In this document: positions 11,103-21,124 of the stretch, piece by piece
Layout: each line of letters opens with the position of its first letter
How positions within the stretch are numbered: the first letter of the stretch is position 1
Assembly (NCBI RefSeq): GCF_963082655.1
Contig: NC_081555.1
Location: 21,614,643-21,678,642 of the forward strand
From: Stomoxys calcitrans
Lineage: Eukaryota > Arthropoda > Insecta > Diptera > Muscidae
Direction of reading: 5' to 3'
DNA length: 64,000 nucleotides
Made by a program: the position numbers and the translations under genes
The notes under the pieces: model-generated
Databases searched by the model: none
The model's input: the letters and a program-made list of their open reading frames with translations, nothing else
Told to the model about the DNA's origin: nothing

Positions 11103-11948
11103 ACAGAACTAAATTTTGAATAACTGAATTTTTATAAATTTTATTAAATATCAAATTTCCTTTTTTTAATTTCTCTTTTGATAACTTGCCATAAAACTTA
11201 AGCAAAAATGTTTAATTGTTAAATGCTTTAAACATTTTCAAAAAAAAAACTCACAACCCACAGCCCAAACGCTTCGAGTGTTTGCTAAGCATCCTCTGTA
11301 GTTTTTTTTGCTTTCTACAAAAGGAATCCTTATGAAATTATGTTTGCTTTGCTCTTTTGAAAGCAAAAGGAAAACTAATATCATATCACTCTCTCTCCTT
11401 CCCTAAGGCACCCTCTTTCTCTCTTAGTTCATTCATAAGTTTGATGGCATGTGTATTGAAGCGGGGGTGGGGGACGAACAATCGAATATTGCTCTTCAAT
11501 GTGGGGGGGGGACGAAAAAAAGCTTTGCTTTCAAAGGCCAAAGAGGAAGAAGAAACAACAACTCATTGAATAGAGAATCACCTTTAAAGTCCTACAACTA
11601 AGGCAGCAAGAGCAAATGCTCGACCTTGAACTTTTTAATATGTATGGATGTGTGAGATACAAAGTACGCATACATACAAATGCCCCATTATTTAACATAT
11701 TTGTGTATGTATATGTGTACCTATGAAGATATTTTCTCTAAGGTTATTTGTCTATAACTATAAAGATGATTTTGTGTTTTTTTTTTTTCATTTCTCATTT
11801 GTAGGTATACTCACACACACACACACACATACAACCACACCCATTGTCAGACAAAGCCTGCATGTGAGAGAATGTTTAAAGCGAAAAACTGAACAAATAC
11901 TTCTAATGATATACATACACACACACATAGTGGTAGTGTTAAATGAAA
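11103..11948. other. Noncoding, probable intron of the 11955-13121 gene
   Basis: Lies directly 3' of the splice donor of the minus-strand coding exon. Contains a GGGGG-rich patch near 11464-11513, a short (CA)n at about 11811-11829 and a T-run at 11777-11788. No further exon is recognisable here or anywhere to the left, so the downstream exons of the gene are presumably outside the window. Confidence 0.55.
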
Positions 11949-11954
11949 GCTTAC
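11949..11954 (-). other. Predicted 5' splice site (phase 0)
   Basis: On the minus strand the sequence is AGGTGG|GTAAGC. GTAAGC is a good donor and leaves exactly 389 codons in the exon. Beyond it the frame runs into CA-repeat translation (a Cys-Val-Cys-Val stretch), which supports splicing here. Confidence 0.75.
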
Positions 11955-13121
11955 CCACCTTTCTAAGGGATTTTGTAAATCCTTTTCATCCTCCTCTTGA
12001 AGTACAGCTAAAATAACCGCATTGTTGTTACTGTTGTTGTTGTTGTTAGAGTTTGCAGGCATAGCATTGGGGGCGTTTAAAGTCACATGGGCAGCCAAGC
12101 AGGCCATAGATGATGCTGGCGAAGGCGAGGATATCACCACTATGGGTTGCTGTGGCATAGAGGCTTTCAGCGTATTTTCTATCATCAGCTGTTGATTGCA
12201 GTTGTGTAACTCTGGCTCATTGGCATGTGTTTTATATTCCCCATTTCTCTTAGGTGTTGCTTTGATTGCATCTTCTTTGGAGTTGTTTTGTTCTGAGGCT
12301 ATTTTGGTTTTGTCTTTGTTCTTATGGTTTTTGGATTTCTTTAGGCTATTGCCTTGTGGGTCGCCACCTGAAGATGAGCTGGACGAAGTGGAAGATGCCG
12401 AAGAGCAGGCCGACGAGGAGTTATTGGATGAAGACGAAGATATTTGAGATTTTTTCGAAGAGGAAAAGCTGCGCCTTATGGATTGCAAGCTATGGCGTAT
12501 AAAAGACTCTCGTTTGATTAAGGGAGCTATATCCTCCATGGTCTTGGATTTAACCACTGGTTTATGGGGATTATCCACAACAAAAGTCAAAGGCCTCTTG
12601 CTAGAGTCACCACTGGGCTCACAATCCAAGATAACTGTGGGCTTTCTTAAAATATCCTGGAACTCACTTAAATCCTCCAAGGAGTCATAGGTGGATTTGG
12701 ATTTTTTCATTTTGCCTAGCTTGGAAGATTTTTTGGAATTTTTCTTCGTCTCCTTAAACTTTTCTTTCGCCTTGTGATGGTCTTCTTTTAGAGGGGTCAC
12801 TGGAGAGCTTTCCTCCAATAGCAGGGTATGATAGTTTTCAAATTCCTGCAGTTTCTGAGGTATATTCAAGGAATTGGGTCTTCTCGCATTGGTCTTATCA
12901 ATAAAGGAGTAAGACTTGATAAGAAATAAATTTGATTTATTCTTCTCCAATTGTTTGATCTCAGACAATTCACTATCGCTGGCATGTAGCATAAGATTGT
13001 CATCCTTGCTGCAGCGATGAAGAGAATGAGGAAGGCCCAGTAAATTATTATCTATGCCACAGGCTCCGGAATCGTCCTTAACGGCTGCTGCCTCCTTAGG
13101 GGATTTCTTTTTGCGAGCCAT
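11955..13121 (-). CDS. First coding exon of an unrecognised Ser/Asn/Lys-rich protein (389 codons, 3' incomplete)
   Basis: The start ATG at 13121 has a good insect context (CAAAAAATGG, A at -3 and G at +4). The 389 residues open MARKKKSPKE. A basic stretch, KEKFKETKKNSKKSSKLGKM, lies around residues 120-140. Residues ~205-220 are rich in Arg/Ser (RHSLQSIRRSFSSSKK). Residues ~225-250 are a Ser/Asn/Ala low-complexity tract, and a poly-Asn tract near residue 360 precedes an acidic QEEDEKD and the final NPLERW. No catalytic domain, signal peptide or membrane segment is visible; most of it should be disordered, with many Ser/Thr phosphorylation contexts. The folded part is presumably encoded downstream. 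Ending on a Leu-Glu-Arg-Trp just before a splice could mark the start of a domain, but I cannot name it. Mixed codon composition and long non-repetitive sequence distinguish it from the repeat-derived frames. The exon may be joined to the promoter at 22483. I do not recognise the gene. Confidence 0.8.
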
Positions 13122-13558
13122 TTTTTGTGAAGAAAATATTGTGGAGTTGTTGTTGTCTTCAATAATGGTTTTCTGAAGGTGTTAGAGTTGAGTCATTTCT
13201 TGAGTAGTTCTACAGCAGTACAAGCGGAGGGGTTTGAGAAAATTTTTTAACACTTTTTGGTGAGTTTGGTTACACTTTTTTGTTGACTATACACTTGTTT
13301 TTTTGTTGTTTAAACTTGAAAATTGGTGCTGGTTTTGGTTTTTGATTTGGTGTTAAGGTTTTTGTTGTTGTTGTTTTTTATATACTTTTGTTAAATTGTT
13401 GTTTTTTGTTAAAATTTCTTATAATTTTTGGTTTTTCTTTGTTGTTATTTATTATTTTTTGCTATAAAAGAATTTCAGAAATATTGAAATAAGTTTCTAG
13501 AGATTCCTATTGGGTTTTTCTTTTGATAATATTTTTTTTTATTTTTTTTTTTTATTTA
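13122..13558 (-). other. 5' untranslated / upstream sequence of the coding exon
   Basis: A T/G-rich stretch upstream of the ATG. If the transcript starts at 22483, a splice acceptor is needed here. Two candidates on the minus strand are CTCTAACACCTTCAG|AA (exon from 13172) and CTTGTACTGCTGTAG|AA (exon from 13209), both preceded by pyrimidine-rich sequence. Which is used cannot be decided from sequence. The region beyond 13260 is low-complexity (TTTTTGTTGTTG-type). Confidence 0.45.
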
Positions 13559-15400
13559 TTATACCCACCACCGTAGGATAGGGGGTATATTCATTTAGTC
13601 ATTCCGTTTGCAACACAGCGAAATATCAATTTCCGACCCTACAAAGTGTATATATTTCGGATCGTCGTAAAATTCTAAGACGATTTAACGATGTCCGTGT
13701 GTCTGTCCGTCTATCCGTCTGTCTGTTGTAATCACTCTACAGCCTTCAAAAATTGAAATAATGAGCCGAAATTCGGCACAGATACGTCTTTTTGATGCAC
13801 TCTGGTTAAGTTCTTGAACGGGCCAAATCGGACCATATTTGGATAATGCTGCTATATAGACCGATCTGCCGATAAAGGGTCTAATGCTTTATTTTTTATC
13901 CGATTTCGCTGAAATTTGGAACAGTGAGTAGTTTAAGGCCTCCCGACATCTGACCCAGATATGGTTCAGATCGGACTATATTTAGGTATAGCTGCCATAT
14001 AGACCGATCTGCCGATAAAGGGTCTGAAGCCCATAAAAGCTTTATTTTTTAACCAATTTCACTGAAATTTCAAAGAGTGGGTTATTTAAAGCCTCCCGAC
14101 ATCTGATCTAAATATGAATTACATCGGACTATATTTAGATACAGCTGCCATATAGGCCGATCTCCCGATAAAGGGTCTGAAGCTGAAAAAAGCATTATTT
14201 TTTAACCGATTTCGCTGAAATTTGAAACAGTGGATTAGGTATAGCTGTCATATCGACCGATCTGCCGATAAAGGGTCTGAAGCCCATAAAAGCTTTATTT
14301 TTTTGCCGACTTCGCTGAAATTTCAAACAGTGTGTTATTTTAAGCCTCCCGACATCTGATCTAAATATGGTTCAGATAGTACTATATTTAGATATAGCTG
14401 CCATATAGGCCGATCTCCCGATAAAGGGTCTGAAGCCCATAAAAGCTTTATTTTTTATCCGATTTGGCTGAAATTTGAAAAAGTGGGTTATTTTAAGCCT
14501 CCCGACATCTGATCTTAACATGGATTACATCGGACTATATTAAGATATAGCTGCCATATAGACCGATCTCCCGATGAAGGGTCTGAAGGCCAAAAATATC
14601 TTTATTTTTTAACCGATTTCGCTGAAATTTAAAACAGTGGGTTATTTTAAGCCTCCCGACATCTGACCCAAATATGGTTCAGATTGGACTATATTTAGGT
14701 ATAGCTGCCATATAGACCGATCTCCCGATAAAGGGTCTGAAGCCCATAAAAGCTTTATTTTTTTGCCGATTTCGCTGAAATTTCAAACAGTGGGTTATTT
14801 TAAGATTCCCGATATCTGATCTAAATATGGTTCAGATCGTACTATATTTAGATATAGCTGCCATATAGGCCGATCTCCCGATAAAGGGTCTGAAGCCCAT
14901 AAAGGCTTTATTTTGTATCCGATTTCGCTGAAATTTGAAACAGTGAGTAGTTTCAGGCCTCCCAACATAGGACCCATATATTGTTTAGATCGGAATATAT
15001 TTAGATATAGCTGTCTTACGGGCCGATCTGCCGATAAGGAGTCTGAAGCCCATAAAAGCTTTATTTCTTACCCGATTTCGCTGAAATTTGAAACAGTGAA
15101 TAGTTTGAGGCGTCCTAATATCCCATCTTAATCTGGTTCAGATCTGACTATATTTAGTTATAGTTGCCATATAGACCGATCTGCCGATAAAGGGTCTGAA
15201 GCCCATAAAAGCTTTCCTTTTTGTTCGATTTTGCTGAAATTTTAAACAGTGACTTGTTTTAAGCTTTCCTGCATCCGCCTCAAATATGTTTCACATCGAG
15301 GTATATTTAGATATAGCTACCATATAGACCGATCTAAGGGTCTGGAACCCATAAAAGCTGCATTTATTATCCATCTGACTCAAATATAGTAAATATCGAA
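13559..15400 (+). mobile_element. HINE element, 5' end plus eleven repeat units, 3' end missing
   Basis: The 5' block TATACCCACCACCGTAGG, TCATTCCGTTT, GTGTATATATTTCGG and TGTCCGTGTGTCTGTCCGTC is clear. The CCGATCT point then recurs at 13861, 14004, 14157, 14257, 14410, 14563, 14717, 14870, 15023, 15176 and 15329. Eight of the ten spacings are 153 or 154; two carry deletions (143 and 100). Units of this subfamily carry GATAAAGGGTCTGAAGCCC. The hairpin end is absent and a SINE lies at the break. Confidence 0.85.
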
Positions 15401-15412
15401 ATGTATTTGCAT

Positions 15413-15660
15413 TTGCAGTCCGATTCAAGTTTAAGCTCAATGAAAAGGGGCCTCCTTTTTATAGCCGCGTCCGAACGACGTGCCGCAGTGCGACACCTTT
15501 GGAGAGAAGTTTTACATGGCATAGTAACTCACAAATGTTGCCAGCATTAGGAGGGGAAAATCACCGCTGAAAATTATTTTCTGATGGTCTCGCCAGGATT
15601 CGAGCCCAAGCGTTCAGCGTCATAGGCGGACATGCTAACCTCTGCGCTACGGTGGCCTCC
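15413..15660 (-). mobile_element. tRNA-derived SINE, copy D (3'-truncated)
   Basis: On the minus strand it begins GGAGGCCACCGTAGCGCAGA, has a B-box region GGGCTCGAATCC (one change from GGTTCGAATCC) and runs to AATCGGACTGCA. The last ~50 bases of the family are missing. It sits exactly between two different 153-bp arrays. Confidence 0.82.
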
Positions 15661-16185
15661 TCAGATTAGAATATAGCTGTCATATAAACCGATCTCCTGA
15701 TTTGACTTCTTAAGCTCCTAGAAGCTGCATTTTTTTCCGATTTGGCTTAAATTTTGCACTTAGTGTTCCGCTATGACTTCCAACTACTGTGCCAAGTACG
15801 GTTCTAATCGATCAAGAACCTGATATAACGCCCATATAAACCGATCTCCCGATTTGACTTTTTGAGCCCCTGGAAGCCGCAATTTTTGTCCGATTTGGCT
15901 TAAATTTTGCACTTAGTGTTCCGCTATGACTTTCAACAATAGTGTCAAGTACGGTTCAAGTCGGTCTATAACCAGATATAGCTCCCATATAAACCTATCT
16001 CCCGATTTGACTTCTTGAGCCCCCGGAAGCCTAAATTTTTGTCCGATTTGGTTCAAATTTTGCACTTAGTATTCTGATATGACTTCCAAAAACTGTGCCA
16101 AGTATGGCCCAAATCAGTCAAGAACCTGATATAGCTCCCATTTAAACCGATCTCCCGATTTGATGTTTTGGGCTACTGGAAGCTC
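15661..16185 (+). repeat. HINE-type 153-bp units without ends
   Basis: Three to four units with ATAAACCGATCTCC(T/C)GAT, GACTTCTTGAGCCCC and TTTTGCACTTAGTGTTCCG. They belong to a different sequence subfamily from the array at 13861-15400 on the other side of the SINE. Confidence 0.75.
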
Positions 16186-16905
16186 CACAGGAGTAAAAAT
16201 AAATCCATAAGTCGCTTTTCAGCAGCACTATGTCCAACAGCCATTCCATTTCAGGTCGCCGCTCTGAAATGTCGATTAGATCTTCAAATTCTAGCTCCAT
16301 AAAAGTAGGATTTTAGATAAAACGGCATATCATGCAGACACACACCACAGCTTTTATGAGGCCGAAGGAGAAGCAAACCTCTATACTACACACTAAAGTA
16401 TTCTGCCCAAAAACGTTCCGGTAGATTCAGTCACCTTTACTCCTTTTGGCAAGGGAAAACGCCAACATGCAGGATGTGTGCCCAATTCCCGGCACGGGAT
16501 AGCTGTGAGCACCATACAGCCCGGAACATTGAGCTCCAATTTGTGTAGTGTTCATAGCTCTCGCGAGAAGCTTAGCAGCGAGCTACCGGGTGCGTCCACA
16601 GGTTGCGAATAGTGGAATGCTCCATACGGAGTAGCTGCAACGGCAGTCGCGGACAATAATGGGTATGTAGCGGAGAGTCTCAGTGAGAGGTTGGGCGGCA
16701 ACGGCTCTTGCACAAATACTGAGTGCCTATGACAAGGCGAGTTAATGGCGCCTTTAAATAACCAAAGGCCAACCTGTCCCCGAGGCGATCGGTCCTTTGA
16801 ACCCAAAGGAGCTTGACGTGGATCGCCACATCCCCATGAAAATGTGGCTTCAACTACAACAACAACACGACACAATCCATTTATCTGTCCACCAGACCAC
16901 ACTGG
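16186..16905 (-). mobile_element. Unclassified GC-richer interspersed-element-like block
   Basis: Base composition is clearly higher in G+C than the surroundings. It ends on the plus strand with CTTCAACTACAACAACAACA, which on the minus strand gives TGTTGTTGTTGTAGTTGAAG. The minus-strand frame at 16552-16902 (116 codons) has no recognisable domain, and its GTT repeat gives a poly-Val start. I think this is part of a transposable element rather than a host gene, but no family-defining feature is visible. Confidence 0.4.
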
Positions 16906-17290
16906 AAGGATGAAGACGGAAAGTTGTTATCAAAACACAGAAATATGGTGACAAGCTGTAGGTCATTACATTACAAAAGCAGCACTAAACATGTTTGTAA
17001 ACTTTTTTAGCAACCCTTATAAATTCGGGTTGCTCATTTTTCCATTTTATGTTCATTGTTCCAAAAAATAATAGTCATATGTTTAGCCAAAATAAAACAG
17101 CTGTGGCAAAACAGCTGTTTTCGAAAATTCTAAATTTCCTCTTCCATATTTCTCCTCTCCCCATTCAATCGGAATGGGAGGATTTTATTCGAAGGAGAAA
17201 TTTATTCCCTGGGAGTTCATTCCCCGGGGGTTTATTCCCAGGGAGTTTTCAGAATAGGGCTAATAATTTTTGTAAATTTTGAATTTTTAA
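16906..17290. other. Noncoding with inverted-repeat motifs
   Basis: AGCAACCC at 17009 is mirrored by GGGTTGCT near 17027. At 17190-17245 TTTATTCCC/GGGAGTT and CCCCGGGGG motifs repeat three times. The function is unknown; it may be a small DNA-transposon remnant. Confidence 0.35.
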
Positions 17291-18312
17291 ATTTTATTTT
17301 TTTTTTTTAAATTTTATTTTTTTTTTTAATTTTTTTTTCTTAAAAATTTTTAAATTTTTTTTTAGATAATATTTTATATTTATATTTTTTATTACTTTTT
17401 TTAAAATTTTAATAATATTTTTACTATAATTTAGTTTTTAATTTTTTGTTTTATTTGTTTTTTTTTCAATATATTACCTTTAAGCTTTTTTGTTTTTGTA
17501 GGGCGGATTTGTTTCTTACTTTATGTTGAAATTGGTCTAAGTTTGTTTTTGATTTCTTTATGATACCTGTGTTAGGTCTTTATGTTGCTTTATGCAGGTG
17601 TTGGTTTGCTGACTTTGAGCTTTTCTTTTTATGTGCTGATTCTGTTTTGCCTTCTTCGGTGTGGTGCAGTTGATATTTTAAGGTTTCTTTGGTTTAGTTG
17701 TGTTATTATAAATCTTTAACAATGATTTTAAACAAATGCACAAGCAATTTGAGTCATATGCCTAAGTTAAACACACAAATTTTAAAACTTTCTACATTTT
17801 CTAAGGTATTTCGGCGTTTCGACTATTTCGTTTATATTTTTATTTTTTTTTTTTTTTTATTTTAAGGTCTCCTTATGTTTTTCTTGTGTTTTCAACTTTT
17901 GTTGTTATCTTTGGTTTTTAGTTGCCACTAAACATAGTAGTAGTCATTGTTTATGTTTAGTTAAATTGATTAGTTAAGCAGATTTGGCGGGGGGCCCATT
18001 GCACAGTTGATTCTCATGCTTTTAAAATGAGGTTTTCTATTAACTGTGTCTTTTAAATTTATCTTTGGTTATTTGTCTCATTGTTATGTTTAAGGCTTGT
18101 TTCTGTGAAAGAAATAAATTGGATTTAAGCTGTGATTCATGGCTTTGGAGGTCAAAAACCATTGGTGAAATAATATATTGGCAACTGTTTTAGCCATACT
18201 AAATAAGTTTTCTCAAACTATAAGAGGGACAGTGAAAAATGTCTTTGGGTTTATAAGGAAGAAAGCAATTTTTCATATACTTTGCCTATACCTATACTGA
18301 TAACACTTTGTG
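17291..18312. other. T-rich low-complexity and unassigned noncoding sequence
   Basis: 17283-17470 is almost only A and T with several T-runs. After that the plus strand stays T/G-rich (TTTGGTTTAGTTGTG and similar) without a coding frame. Another T-run lies at 17843-17858. Confidence 0.5.
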
Positions 18313-18365
18313 TACCCTTTACCCAGGTAGGGGGGTATACTGGATTTGTCATTTCATTCTCATCA
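18313..18365 (+). mobile_element. Orphan HINE 5'-end fragment
   Basis: TACCCTTTACCCAGGTAGGG followed by GGGTATACTGGATTTGTCAT corresponds to the start of the HINE 5' block (TATACCC...GGGGTATACTAATTTCGTCAT). Nothing else of an element follows. Confidence 0.55.
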
Positions 18366-18540
18366 AAGAGTAAAGTAAAGAAAGAAGGCTGTAAAAAAAC
18401 GGGCGTGACAGGAAAAATAGTGGAAGCCTGACGAACTGGAAGAGGTTCTTGTTTGCTAGAATTGTTACCAAACCGCAACTTCAGGCCCCCATTGTATTTG
18501 GGAGTGACAAGAGGACTAAGTGTCTGATAAGAATACTAAA

Positions 18541-18791
18541 TTTCCCATGAACATTCCACTAAGGAACTGGGAATACTTCCCTCATGTCAATGAGTGCAGT
18601 CCGATTAAAGTTTAAGTTCAATGATAAGGGACCTCCTTTTGTATGCCGAGTCCGAATGATGTGCCGCAAAGCGACACCTCTAAGTAGAGAAGTTTTAACA
18701 TGGCAAGATACCTCACAAATGTAGCCAGCATTAGTAATTAGTGTTCACACTGGGATTTGAACCCAGGCGTTCGGTATCATAGCCGGACATA
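18541..18791 (-). mobile_element. tRNA-derived SINE, copy E (5'-truncated at head)
   Basis: Starts with CCCATGAACATTCCACTAAG and CATGTCAATGAGTGCAGTCC and runs to GGGATTTGAACCCAGGCGTTC (degenerate B box). It stops at GCCGGACATACTATA, short of the A box. Confidence 0.78.
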
Positions 18792-18864
18792 CTATAGAAA
18801 TACTCTTTTTCGCATCCAGCGTGTAATAAGGTGCTTGTGGACTGATCTCTTTTCTCCCAAGAAA

Positions 18865-18985
18865 CTGTTTTCTCCCCAAAGAGGTGTCGCACTGCGGCAT
18901 GCTGTTCGAACTCGGCTATAAAAAGGAGGCCCTTGAGCTTAAAACATGCATCAGGCACCACTCATTGATATGTGAGAATTTTGCA
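18865..18985 (+). mobile_element. tRNA-derived SINE fragment, copy F, opposed to copy E
   Basis: CTCCCCAAAGAGGTGTCGCA, GGCTATAAAAAGGAGGCCC and CATTGATATGTGAGAATTT form the SINE body on the plus strand. Together with copy E it makes an imperfect inverted pair with about 75 bases between them. Confidence 0.75.
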
Positions 18986-19330
18986 GGTGCTTGTGACGAA
19001 TTCACCACACTCTCACTCTCTGTCTCTAACCATAAGTCGGAGATTTCCACGTCACTATATGATATGAAGTAGAAGAGCAGATGAAGTGGTGACTCAGAGA
19101 GTGGTGAAATCTGACCTACTTGATCAAAGCTGAGACACCGTTGCTTGTGGTGAGTTCAACACTGAACACATCTACAACATTTTTTTTCTCTTTCTCTCTT
19201 ATGACGAATTCAATATTGAACACATCTTAGACTAGTCTTTTCTTTCTCTACTCTTTTTCAACAATGTGAAATAGCAGAAGAGTATGACGCAAAACTTGTG
19301 GAGGGATACTGTTGAGGAAGAAACAAAAGA
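18984..19330 (+). repeat. Direct repeat, copy 1 (LTR-element internal-3'/LTR junction?)
   Basis: Begins CAGGTGCTTGTGACGAATTC and is matched along its length by 19673-20020. It contains GTGGTGACTCAGAGAGTGG, TATGACGAATTCAATA and GACTAGTCTTTTCTTTCTC. It ends AACTTGTGGAGGGATAC followed by TGTTGAGGAAGAAAC. A purine tract directly before TGTTGAG resembles a polypurine tract next to an LTR start (19310). No gag/pol reading frame survives. Confidence 0.6.
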
Positions 19331-19672
19331 TTAACTAAACTAAAATTTAAGGTTCTCTCAGTGCATATGCAAATGTGGGGCGAAAAGAATTTTCAAGCGA
19401 CTGAAATTCCAGAAAAAGGAAATATTAGAACACATGTAGTACATGTAGTGGCATTATTAGAAATTAAAACCCGATTCTCACTAGGTAATAATACCTGCGT
19501 CAAATCTTAGTTTCTAGGTAGAAAGAGAGAAGGGGAAGTGTTTTGCAGTTCAAAAAGGGCGCACCTATCAATATAGAACCTAAGAGAGTAAGAGGGCAGA
19601 CAAAGTGGTGACTAGACCCAAAGAGCAATAACTATTAAACACTATGAAGTTCTCAGATCTGAGTTGAGAAAG
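19310..19672 (+). mobile_element. Possible LTR remnant, copy 1
   Basis: Starts TGTTGAGG after a purine tract and contains CCGATTCTCACTAGGTAATA and AAATCTTAGTTTCTAG. Those two blocks recur at 20129 and 21133, split by an insertion. The right LTR boundary is not clear. LTR identity is an inference from the TG start and the position of the purine tract. Confidence 0.4.
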
Positions 19673-20020
19673 CAGGTGCTTGTGACGAATTCACAACTCT
19701 CTGTCTCCAACCATAATTTAGAGGTTTGCCTGTCACAATATGGATTGGAAGGGAGTAGAAAAGCAGATGAAGTGGTGACTCAGAGAGTGGTAAATTCTAG
19801 ACAGCTTTATGAAAGTCGAGACACAGTTGCTTGTCGTGAGTTTAACACTGCACACATCTAGGTCTGATCTTTTCTCTTACTCTCTTATGACGAATTCAAT
19901 ACTGAACACATCTTGGATTAGTCTTTTCTTTCTCTACTCCTTTTCATCAATGTGAAATAGCAGAAGAGTATGACGCTAAACTTGTGGAGGGATACTGTTG
20001 AGGAGGAAACAAAGAATTTA
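19673..20020 (+). repeat. Direct repeat, copy 2
   Basis: Matches 18984-19330 from CAGGTGCTTGTGACGAATTC to TGTTGAGGAGGAAAC (start of the second LTR-like copy at 19996). The offset is 686-689 bases, so the two units form a tandem pair. Confidence 0.65.
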
Positions 20021-20117
20021 GGTTAGGTTAGGTTGAAAAGAGGGTGCAGATATTAATCCGCCCCATGCCACTATGGACATACACCTAAGCCAGTAATGAG
20101 CTTGTTGTAAATGAACC
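20021..20117 (+). mobile_element. Short insert beginning with a (GGTTA)n-type run
   Basis: AGGTTAGGTTAGGTTG, then AAAAGAGGGTGCAG and CCATGCCACTATGGACA, replaces sequence present in the first LTR-like copy. It looks like a fragment of an interspersed repeat. The TTAGG-like run is too short to be telomeric. Confidence 0.45.
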
Positions 20118-20145
20118 TTAAATAAAACCTGATTCTCACTAGGTA

Positions 20146-21122
20146 CACTGAAAAAAATTAGACCCAAAATTAGTAATTTTTTCTGTTTGCGTAGGATTTT
20201 AGCAATAAAAACGAGCCAAAGAAACGAAACTATAAAATAAAGATGCTATCTTTAAATTTACTAACGAACATGACCATCCGCTTCAAATTTTGATCGCTGA
20301 TTGATTCTTATTTTACTTCATAGATGGTAATTTTTTCAGAAATTCTTTTATTAAACTTAGCATCGTAGCCTAAAACAAGTAAAAGCGTGATAAGTTCGGC
20401 CGGGCCGAATCTTTTATACTCTCCACCATGGATCGCATTTGTCAAGTTGTTGAAATGACTTTTTCGAATAGAAAAAGAAAAAACATAGAAAAACACAACC
20501 TCCAAAATTTCAGGCCAATCGAGTAATAATTGCGCCCTCCAGAGGGTTAAAAAAGTATATTGGGGAGCTCGGTTTATATGGTGGCTATATCAGGTTATGG
20601 AGGGATATAGACTATACTTAGCACAGTAGTTGGAAGTCATACCAAAACGACATATGCAAAATTTCAACCATATTGAATAATAATTTTGCCCTCTAGAGGC
20701 CCATCGGAATATCGGTTTATATGGCGGCTATATCAGGATATAGACTGATTTAGCCATACTTAATACATTTGTTAGAAGTCAAAATAAAACACTTCATGCA
20801 AAATTACGGCCAAATCTGATAAGAATAGCGCCCTCTAGAGGCTCAAGAAGTCAAGACCGCAGATAGGTTTATATGACGGCTATATAAGGTGATGGACTGA
20901 TATAGACTATATTTGGCACAGTTATTTTTGTCCTAAAAAACAAGTCACAAACTCAATGATTTGTTAACCTACCATTGAAAATAAAAAATCTTTAATATGA
21001 AGGAACATATTTTTCACCAAGGGTAATGTTTCCTTAAAAAGTTGGAAAGCTGATCATCTTTAAATTGAGTTTGCTAATGTTTGGCTCGAATCTTTAAAAT
21101 TAGGTCAACAATTTTTTCAGTG
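20146..21122. mobile_element. Tc1/mariner-like non-autonomous DNA transposon (977 bp), carrying a nested HINE fragment
   Basis: Ends are CACTGAAAAAAATTAGACC at the left and the complement of CACTGAAAAAATTGTTGACC at the right. TA lies on both sides (20144-20145, 21123-21124). The undisturbed target can be read in the first LTR-like copy, where CACTAGGTAATAAT is continuous. No transposase coding is present. The interior holds a HINE fragment (20371-20935), so the element without it is about 410 bp. Confidence 0.75.
20371..20935 (-). mobile_element. HINE fragment nested in the Tc1-like element
   Basis: The terminal hairpin end is intact: AACAAGTAAAAGCGTG, TTCGGCC-GGGCCGAA, CTCCACCATGGATCG. Three decayed repeat units follow (GCGCCCTC(C/T)AGAGG, GGTTTATATGG(C/T)GGCTATAT). 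The (GTCY)n end is missing. Confidence 0.8.
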
Positions 21123-21124
21123 TA

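Noticed and set aside
11847..11948. Extension of the 389-codon exon to the stop at 11847 (35 more residues)
   Set aside because: The extension translates a CA repeat (Cys-Val-Cys-Val) and begins exactly at a good GTAAGC donor; splicing is the better reading.
16552..16902. 116-codon minus-strand frame as a host gene
   Set aside because: Starts in a GTT microsatellite (poly-Val), has no domain and lies in a block that looks like transposable-element sequence.
20031..20046. TTAGG-type telomeric repeat
   Set aside because: Only about three repeats, embedded in an interspersed-repeat fragment; higher flies do not use TTAGG telomeres.
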